Source: Lepidostoma basale (lineage: Eukaryota > Arthropoda > Insecta > Trichoptera > Lepidostomatidae). Taken from it: a stretch of DNA of 64,000 nt. Made by a program: the position numbers and the translations under genes. The stretch spans positions 496,001-560,000 of the forward strand of contig JAHDVF020001359.1 of assembly GCA_022606425.2 (NCBI GenBank). The letters are read 5' to 3'. Every line of letters starts with the position of its first letter. Positions within the stretch are counted from its first letter, which is position 1. The notes below the pieces were generated by a model. It did not search any database, was not told the DNA's origin, and saw only the letters and a list, made by a program, of their open reading frames with translations. Shown one piece after another: positions 56,900-64,000 of this stretch.

Positions 56900-57789
56900 T
56901 ATATTGAAAAATAAATTATTGAAAAATAACATATCATATTGCATATAAAGAGAATATTTGTAATTATATTCTTGTTGTCATTATAACAGGTATAAATTCT
57001 TAATGAATACACTGTTGGCGATCTACTCGACACAGGGTAGTTTTGAATTGCTCCAGTGTGGCAATCTGGAGAATACATTAAGAAATGGTTATTAAGTTTG
57101 CGATAGTCTTAGGGAGTGTACAGATTCAGTTATTTCATTAATCGTGGATTAAATACCTTTAGATAGGTTTCACGTGTTATTTGGTTGATATAAAAATAAC
57201 CAACTTATATCGTGCGGATACACACGTTCTGGATATGAACGCGTAGAGTGAAATTTCGCAATCAACGGGGGATTAAAAAAAATCGAAAAAAATGTTGACA
57301 AAACAAAATATAAATTATAAACCAGAAAAGTCACACAGAAATCATAATATAATATGTAAATTAATCAGTAATAAATTAAATGGGTTCCAAATTATAATAA
57401 ATTGATTATTTCTTGATTCGTCTCTACGTTATTTAATGCAAATTAGCCAATAACAGTGAAATAAGTCATCACAACCCCGCTTTACAGCGCTCACTAGCTC
57501 GCGATCACTCATTAATGCCGACTTGTGGCATGTGCTAAAGCCAGATAAGTGCCGAGACAAATAATACGAGTATATATATTTAAAAAAAAGATCGCGATAT
57601 AACTAATTCGCGATAAATGGATATCAGATGCAATTTTTTCACGATGGAATTAGATTGTTTTTATAAATATTGTTATAAATTTAGTCATCGTATATAGACT
57701 TCAAATTAAGTATTCCATTTCGAAAGGATTGAGAAATGTAATCATTCTATTTTTTAAATAACTTTTTATTCTTATTAAATGGATTCTTG
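56900..57789. other. AT-rich sequence, nothing recognised
   Basis: 57470-57560 is slightly GC-richer. TACGAGTA at 57565-57572. No gene. Confidence 0.45.
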
Positions 57790-57995
57790 TTTCTAAATGT
57801 TTTATTCATAACAACATTTTGAATGTATACAAATTCTTGTAGACAAATACTGGATTTCACCCATTGCGGATAAATTATTTGTATTTTATAAGGATTAATT
57901 GTATCTCAATAGAGACGAAGATGCAAATTGTTTTCTGCCACCACCTTCTGTTCCCAGAAAACAATTTGCATCTTCGTCTCTATTGAGATACAATT
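57790..57995. repeat. Dispersed repeat with 41-bp perfect inverted duplication
   Basis: 57790-57935 is the reverse of the repeat at 28890-28990. Its end (57897-57937) is then repeated exactly in inverted orientation at 57955-57995, with a 17-base spacer (CCACCACCTTCTGTTCC). The arm includes ATTGTATCTCAATAGAGACG. Confidence 0.85.
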
Positions 57996-59102
57996 AAGTT
58001 TTATTCATATTTTATTTTTAACATTCGCCGACCAGATTATTAGTTTTATTTTAAAACTCTATTATATAATATATAATAAAAACCCGATTATGTACATAAA
58101 ATTATGGTTAAACCGAGAAGTAAACCTAATAGCATTCGCGTTATTAATGAACAGCCACAAACTTCATTTTTATATCACGTATTAAATATCCACGAGTTAA
58201 AATAATTAAAGAGTAGGCACATTTTAATACGTGCAAATACCTAATTGGATGCCTCATGAATGACGTGTATACCTCGCAGAAGATATGATGTTAGACGGCC
58301 ATGCCTCTAGATTGTGAAATAAATATTAATATACCTTCAGACACACGTTACTTTATTATAACGAACCTTTTATTTCTTTTTTCAAGATGGTTCTGCAAAA
58401 TAAGTGTTATATTCTGTTTTCAGCAACTGTCTAAAAAAAACTAAATAATAAAATGTTTTTTTATTCCATTTATTTAGTGATGTCCGCAGAGCATGACATT
58501 TCGAAATTTCGAAACATTCCGAAAATATTTAATTTAAAATAAAAACCAGCTTATTTGTTTATACAATACGTTTTTAGCAAATATAAGATTTGATATAATT
58601 AACGGATCTAAAAGAACACGTTTTTTTACAAATAATAGTAAAGGAAGATATATTGCTTCTCAACTATAATAGTTCATTACATAATTTTACACTTATATGC
58701 AATATTAAAATATATACTGTACTAGACTATGTGTACTAGACGTCACAATTCAAATTCAAATTAAAAAAAAAAATTGTAATGATTTAAATCGTCGGTAATT
58801 AAAAAATATTATATAATCCATAGTTTAAGTCGAAACACTATGATACGTCAACATTATTAAATGTTTAAATTTTAAACACAGTTATTATATAATTTCTGAT
58901 ATGTAAAATAACAGTGTTCCAAATTTAAATATTGTATAAATTATTAAACAAACCAATTTCAGTAAGTATTCATTTCGTAATACTTTTAAATATTCCCAAT
59001 TTATCAAATACGTTTAAAAAGTCGGTCATTATTACGTGTCATTATTTTAATTACTTGTATTTTAAAAAAATAGTCTTGAACTTTTGAACAATTTATATAC
59101 TT
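57996..59102. other. AT-rich sequence with a family B scrap
   Basis: GTCGAAACACTATGATACGT (58830-58849) matches the opening block of the family B repeats. No gene. Confidence 0.45.
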
Positions 59103-59350
59103 ATATATTTGAGTAATTAATACGAATGAAAACGTCAGTTTTCTAGAAGTTTTATTATATTTTATGGGAATGGCATGTTTCGCCCTTCTAACGTATTATC
59201 AAATGTCATTCAGACATTTGATAATACCTTAGAAGGGCGAAACACATCATTCCCATAAAATATAATAAAACTTCTAGAAAACTGCCGTTTTCATTCGTAT
59301 TAATTATTTAATATGGAGTTTTACATCATTGTTAAAGAAACAATAAATAA
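59103..59350. repeat. Penelope-like family A, near-perfect fold-back
   Basis: Arms about 59105-59207 and 59213-59315 are inverted around ATTCA. They contain GAATGAAAACGTCAGTTTTC, TAGAAGTTTTATTATATTTT, ATGGGAATGGCATGTTTCGC and their mirrors. The outer block GGAGTTTTACATCATTGTTA follows at 59325-59344. The core on the plus strand is TTGATAA, T, ACCTT/AGGG, C, GAAAC, so two key bases (C3, G8) differ from an active hammerhead. Confidence 0.88.
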
Positions 59351-61009
59351 GATCTTCAGTCTTTATCATCTTCAGTATTCAACAAAACTTTTCTGATTGA
59401 TCGATTGATTATCAAATATTAAACGCATTACAGAATATATTTCGATTCAATCGTGGATTATATTTCATTAGCAATGTATAAACGATGATAAGTTTTTTTA
59501 TTTAGACAAATAACAAGTCTGAATACGCAATGTTTTAAAATTTTATCAGAAATTAAATGAGAATAATATCAATAATGCCGTGAAATTACGTTATTCATTA
59601 AAATAAGATAATTATTATTTATAATATTTGAAAGTTTAGTTCAACTATTATATTATAGCATAATACATATAAAAAGTATTCTTTTATAAAAAAAATGTCT
59701 AATACCTTCAATTTTATAAGAAATTTAAAAAATGACCATCGTGATCTACAGGAGTTTTATAACAAGCGATTTACCTACAATGTCAGCAGTTTTTAATTTA
59801 ACTGTAAATATTGTGAGCCGCAAGGCTGTGTTGTAGGTACAGAATAAATTTTATGCTTATGAGACGGATGAGGTGATAATTGCTTCTTGAGGTGTGAGCA
59901 TCTGTTTTATTTGCATGACACTACTTAATGGTTTAAATTCATAGCGCGTACGAGTGACGAATTTCGACAAAGGTTTTCTAATAAGCACAATCATTCACAT
60001 TATAAAACACTGTTATATTATTGCTTCTTACATATTCGAATGATTTAAAAATTTATAAATAAACATTGTTGTCACAACTGTCCTGCGTGTGACTGCAAAA
60101 AATATGTCACCTTTCAGACATGCCCGGAGTTACAATAATTTAGTGAGTGCGGTTTTCGAAATTGACGTGTTTACAACTCAATTCTCAGGATAGAAGAGCT
60201 AGGCGGTAGGTACTCTTTTCTGAATTAATTTACTGTTTATTTATTTAAAGTACAAATATTTATACATAGACCCGTACGTGTGTGTATGCGTATATCTACA
60301 TATTTATGTATACATGTAGTAATTCTATATAAATAGACACATGGTATCGGTCTTGAATACGTGAAGTAATTGCCGATAATATTTTATGAATCAATTTCAA
60401 CTTTGATTTAAATAGGTCAAAAAATATCTGATAATGCAAAAAGTATAATTTTGCAAGCATTCAAAGAGAAATATTGAAACTAAGTTGATAATGTCATAAA
60501 CATGGCATAAGTGAACTGGCTAGTTTAATCTTCGTAAGGTATTTAAACTACAAAAAGTACATAAGTACGTATTTAATTTATTATTTCAAAAGGCGTCATC
60601 TTCCATATATAGAAACGAATCAAATCTTACCGCAGACAGCAGGGCGAGATTATTATCATAAAACAATTAATTGGATGGAAACTGCTTTACTTCTACCACA
60701 TGTTAGGGTCCGTATACGTGATTTACGAACCGAACGATAATAAAGTAAATAAAAGATAAAAACTAATAAATACAATTGTTGTGATATTAATGATAGCATG
60801 TGTTCTCACCTGTGAATAGAGTTACTGTTATTTGATGGGCAATGCTTTCAGGAAACTTTGAAAATTTGACGTAAACTCACTCGCCAAAACACCCGGTTGA
60901 AATATTCTCAAACGAGTAAAGAACGGCTTGAAGCTTAACAAAAACTCCAAGGAATTGTGAATAGAGACTTCTGCTATCGTTTTCGTTGCCTTGGAGGATA
61001 AGTTTAATT
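59351..61009. other. AT-rich intergenic sequence
   Basis: No gene or named repeat recognised. Confidence 0.45.
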
Positions 61010-61215
61010 CATTATAAGCAAAATAAAGTGATTTTGTCTAGGCTCGATTTTAAAGAACGCCGCCATGAGCTGTCAACATGACGTGTCGAAATGAAATGCC
61101 GTTTTCGCGCTCGAGCCACAGAAGCGCTGGAGTCGCCGATTACCTGCGCGTGCGCAGAATGGCCTAATGATGACAGTTCTGTCCTTGAATAACGCGCCAT
61201 TATGGGAAATTATTG
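61010..61215. promoter_or_regulatory. CpG-rich island, promoter candidate
   Basis: Contains TGCGCGTGCGCA (about 61147-61158), close to the NRF1/ewg-type palindrome, and GCCAT-type elements (CGCCGCCATGAG near 61060, CGCGCCATTATGGG near 61193), in an otherwise AT-rich setting. No coding exon recognised; the minus-strand frame across it has no known domain. Confidence 0.4.
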
Positions 61216-61581
61216 TTTGTGTAGTATGCGAGTTTGGCGCTATTAAATACTAGTTGAGTAGCCATCAATGGTGCGAAAGATTCGTTCCTGAAAGGCAAAT
61301 ACCTGAAAATTATGCTTACGAAAATCTTTCAAGGTAAAATATACTAGACTTCATCATGTGATATGGTATTTTGATGGAAAACTTTCTTTGAAATAAACTA
61401 AGGAGGATATAAGATATTTACAAAACCCTTTTATCAATATCTAAATGGAAATTCATCACCGAAACGAATAAAAAAATACCTGCATGCATATATCTTAAAT
61501 TGAGATATATTTACTGACCAATTTCATGATAACTTTTGTTTAAGTATTTATTTTGTATATACTATATGCATAATATTTATT
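61216..61581. other. AT-rich sequence, nothing recognised
   Basis: No feature seen. Confidence 0.45.
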
Positions 61582-61838
61582 GACGACCTTCGTGGCCGAG
61601 TGGTCAGTGCATTTACTGCCACCCTAAAGGTTCCGAGTTCGATTCCCGGCGAGGGTAGTGTGATTGTCACACTGTCTTTGGTCTGGTGTAGAATTCATGT
61701 GACAATAAAATGGCGATAGATTAGCTATCTATCACATGTCAGGAGAATCACTATGATAGCTATAATACCCTTTACATCGATTTGGCTCGTGCTGTCATGA
61801 TGCGAAGAGCGATTCAACAAAATAATAATAATAATAAT
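61582..61838 (+). repeat. tRNA-derived SINE, copy 6 (most complete)
   Basis: The full head GACGACCTTCGTGGCCGAGT with A box TGGCCGAGTGG and B box GAGTTCGATTCCCGG is followed by AGTGTGATTGTCACACT, TAGAATTCATGTGACAATAA, AATGGCGATAGATTAGC, GCTGTCATGATGCGAAGAGC and ATTCAACAAAATAATAATAA. About 257 bp, taken here as the reference copy of the family. Confidence 0.93.
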
Positions 61839-61844
61839 TTAAAC

Positions 61845-61985
61845 TACACTGATAAAGGGCTATTGTGTCCCGAAACATGTTTGTGTAAATTTTATTTGTA
61901 TTAAAAATAAAATGTTTATACAATAATAAGCTGTACTGATGAAGGGCTCCTGTGTCCGAAACATGTTTGTGTAATTTTTTTTTTA
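61845..61985 (+). ncRNA. Tandem hammerhead-like motifs, family E
   Basis: Two units repeat at an 87-base interval. Unit 1 has CTGATAA (61849-61855), A, GGG...CCC, GAAAC (61872-61876), the palindrome ACATGT and T, with stem I ACA/TGT. Unit 2 has the canonical CTGATGA (61936-61942), A, GGG...TCC, GAAAC (61958-61962), then ACATGT. Each is followed by GTGTAA and an A/T-rich stretch. Head-to-tail copies with self-complementary stem III fit the tandem terminal repeats of Penelope-like elements. The motif begins a few bases after the SINE tail. Confidence 0.65.
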
Positions 61986-63214
61986 ATAAAGTGCTGTTTA
62001 CAAAGAATTTAACATTTTTTTAATAAAGGTTGGGGTACTGGGTAAACAACTTTGTTCAATTATGAATCCCCTATACAAAGTTCACTGAAATCACGCGATG
62101 GAAGTCAATTTTGAATTAAATGTGATTATTTTAAATACTTTTTATTTCTTCCAACCGGTTTCTTTGGTGCTGCAGTGACTTTGGCGAAAAGAGACCTAAA
62201 TATAATTGTTGAAATACGTGTAAGATTCTTTTTGTTAATGTATTTAATAATTCACATTTGAAAACCTGTGTTTTTCTTTTGTTTTACAAACCGAACAAAC
62301 GAAGGTATGGGAAAATCAATTTATTCATAAAAATATCAGTTCCCCAAAGCGGACCACTAGAGTTGCTACATAAAAACTAAAGTGGTGCAAAATTGTTTTG
62401 TGACCATAAATCTCAGCAGTACCTACTCTACCTAACTCATTCGGCAGGAGGCACCTTACCTAACCTAACGCAACCCATTCGGGGTGCTTCCTTCCAGGCG
62501 CGACCTACATTCTAGTACTCCATCGTAGCTGTTCCAGGGTCTACGGCGTAGTAAATACCAAATTAGTTTCAGCTCCACGTTTTCCACTCAAATTCTAATT
62601 AGTTACTGAAGTATCGCGGGATGTGTATTAGCTAAATAATACCCTTAAAATTTGGCAAATTTTAAAGCTGCAATTATTAAAAATAAATTATCTACGTGAA
62701 CTAAAAATCATTAACAAACTGAATTTTTTTTTTAGATAATTTTGAAGTTGAACGTTGTTCTTCTATTATTATAATAAAAATAAAATAACATTAATTTAAT
62801 TAAAATTTATCGAATATGAAGAAAACTTATACATTTTTTAGGTTTCAAATTTTTGCCAGAATTTAAATAAAATTGAAATAAGTAATATATTTCCTTGCAT
62901 TTACATGTTATTTTAAAATCGCCTATGCCTTAAAATGAGAAAGAGAAAAGGTAGCATGTCTTCATAATAGCACCAATTTTGTTATCCTGGCAAAATGAAT
63001 CGCAAGATCTACATAAAGATGAAGGAGAAGAAGAAAAGGGAAATTATTCGTCGACCGTGAATATGAAATAAAAATAAGAAACTTTTAAATTTCATGCATA
63101 TTTAACAAAATAGTATCTATACTTTCGTATGAAGTACTTTATTTGTGGTGTGGCATTATTAAATAAAATAAGAATACGCTTGTAAAATTTGTATATAAAT
63201 CACTTTATTCTTTA
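61986..63214. other. Unassigned sequence
   Basis: CCAACCGGTTTC (about 62154) may be a worn family D motif (minus GAAACCGGTTGG). 62440-62560 is GC-richer with CCTTACCTAACCTAACG. No gene recognised. Confidence 0.45.
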
Positions 63215-63258
63215 CAACCACCAACCGGTTTCGCTCCCGTCGGAGCTTCGACAGAACA
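63215..63258 (-). ncRNA. Hammerhead-like motif, family D
   Basis: The minus strand reads CTGTCGA (63254-63248), A, stem II GCTCC with GGAGC (63246-63242 and 63237-63233), GAAAC (63232-63228), stem III ACCGGT (63229-63224) and T. The core has U at position 6 instead of A, so it is probably inactive. Stem I would be made only of G-U pairs. Confidence 0.5.
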
Positions 63259-64000
63259 ACATAATATACCATATATTCTGTTACCCTGACAAAGCTCGAT
63301 AGTTTATATACAATACAAATTTCACAAGTGTACGAGTATTATAATTATATTTTAAAAAGTATCTGATCAAAGACAATCAAAACATTAAATATTTTTGTAA
63401 ATTTTGGTGACGTTTAAAAATATCATTTAAAATATCAATTAAACTGATACATTAAAGTAATGATGACTTTTCTATGTAGATAAACAAAAATTACACAAAG
63501 CCATAAAAAGAGTGTATCACTTTACTAGCAATGGCGTCCTCATTTGCGATCATTCGCATGAGGGAAATTTTATTAAATCAAAGAATTTGAATCATTGTTT
63601 TGTGGTTGAGAAATTCTAAAAAGGAATATGCATATCAAAATTTCGTATGCAGCGAATATTAGGAGCGCAGAATAGGAAAGGTTAAAACGCTGTTTATATA
63701 ACAATATATTAATGTAGTGAATGATATTATGTAATGGAATAAACTTAATAAACTGGAGGATTATTTTATGAGGACACACGTTGTATATAAACAATTAATT
63801 ACTGAGATCAAATCACGATTATCAGCCCTGACGGTATACACTCCGACTACCCTATGCATAGAGGGGTGTTTGGTATCAGAAAAAGGCGGAAGCTGTGCAA
63901 TCGTAAACGAAAATATGGCCGAAATATATTAACAATGGGAAAATATTTTAAGAATATTCTACGCTGCCGATTCGTTGGGCCATAAGCATTTAGTACTTAG
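63259..64000. other. AT-rich right edge, nothing recognised
   Basis: TACGAGTA at 63331-63338. 63830-63900 is slightly GC-richer. No gene seen. Confidence 0.45.

Overview
The window is AT-rich animal DNA, almost certainly from an insect with a large, repeat-laden genome. The evidence is one recognisable arthropod-style protein exon with a canonical splice donor, long non-coding stretches, short TTAGG runs, tRNA-derived SINEs with A/B-box heads, two mariner-type DNA transposons, two pogo-type transposons, Jockey-type and RTE-type LINE 3' ends, and Penelope-like hammerhead repeats. I cannot name the order or species. There are no bacterial operons, CRISPR arrays or prophage.

Only one host coding segment can be supported: the first coding exon (16046-16366, minus strand) of an FLVCR-family major-facilitator transporter. 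Its CpG-richer 5' flank lies at about 16367-17100. No later exon is recognisable toward position 1, so 1-16045 is probably a very long first intron. Positions 17100-64000 would then be upstream intergenic DNA, with possible unrecognised first exons in the GC-richer patches near 18060-18310 and 61040-61210.

Everything else recognisable is mobile DNA. (a) 3' ends of several RTE-like LINE families, called here A (nine pieces, ending in TTAG or GTT repeats), B (four pieces), C (four pieces, ending in GAA repeats) and other/D. (b) Three Jockey-like LINE tails; one carries a 475-bp insertion flanked by a 13-bp target-site duplication. (c) Six copies of one tRNA-derived SINE ending in (AAT)n. (d) Two Tc1/mariner-superfamily elements with terminal inverted repeats (30480-31789 and 33588-34727), both with broken transposase genes. 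(e) Two pogo/Tigger-like elements with TA duplications (47185-48793 and 54990-56899). (f) A 184-bp MITE.

The most interesting layer is a set of short dispersed repeats, often arranged as near-perfect fold-backs or tandem pairs. They carry a hammerhead-ribozyme-like core: CTGANGA, one extra base, a stem II hairpin, GAAAC, then a self-complementary stem III such as ACATGT, ACAGCTGT or ACCGGT. This matches the minimal, probably dimeric hammerheads known from the terminal repeats of Penelope-like retroelements. At least four sequence families occur here, in tail-to-tail, head-to-head and tandem arrangements, with no surviving reverse transcriptase. A second unexplained signal is the octamer TACGAGTA/TACTCGTA, found 20 times, several-fold above composition-based expectation.
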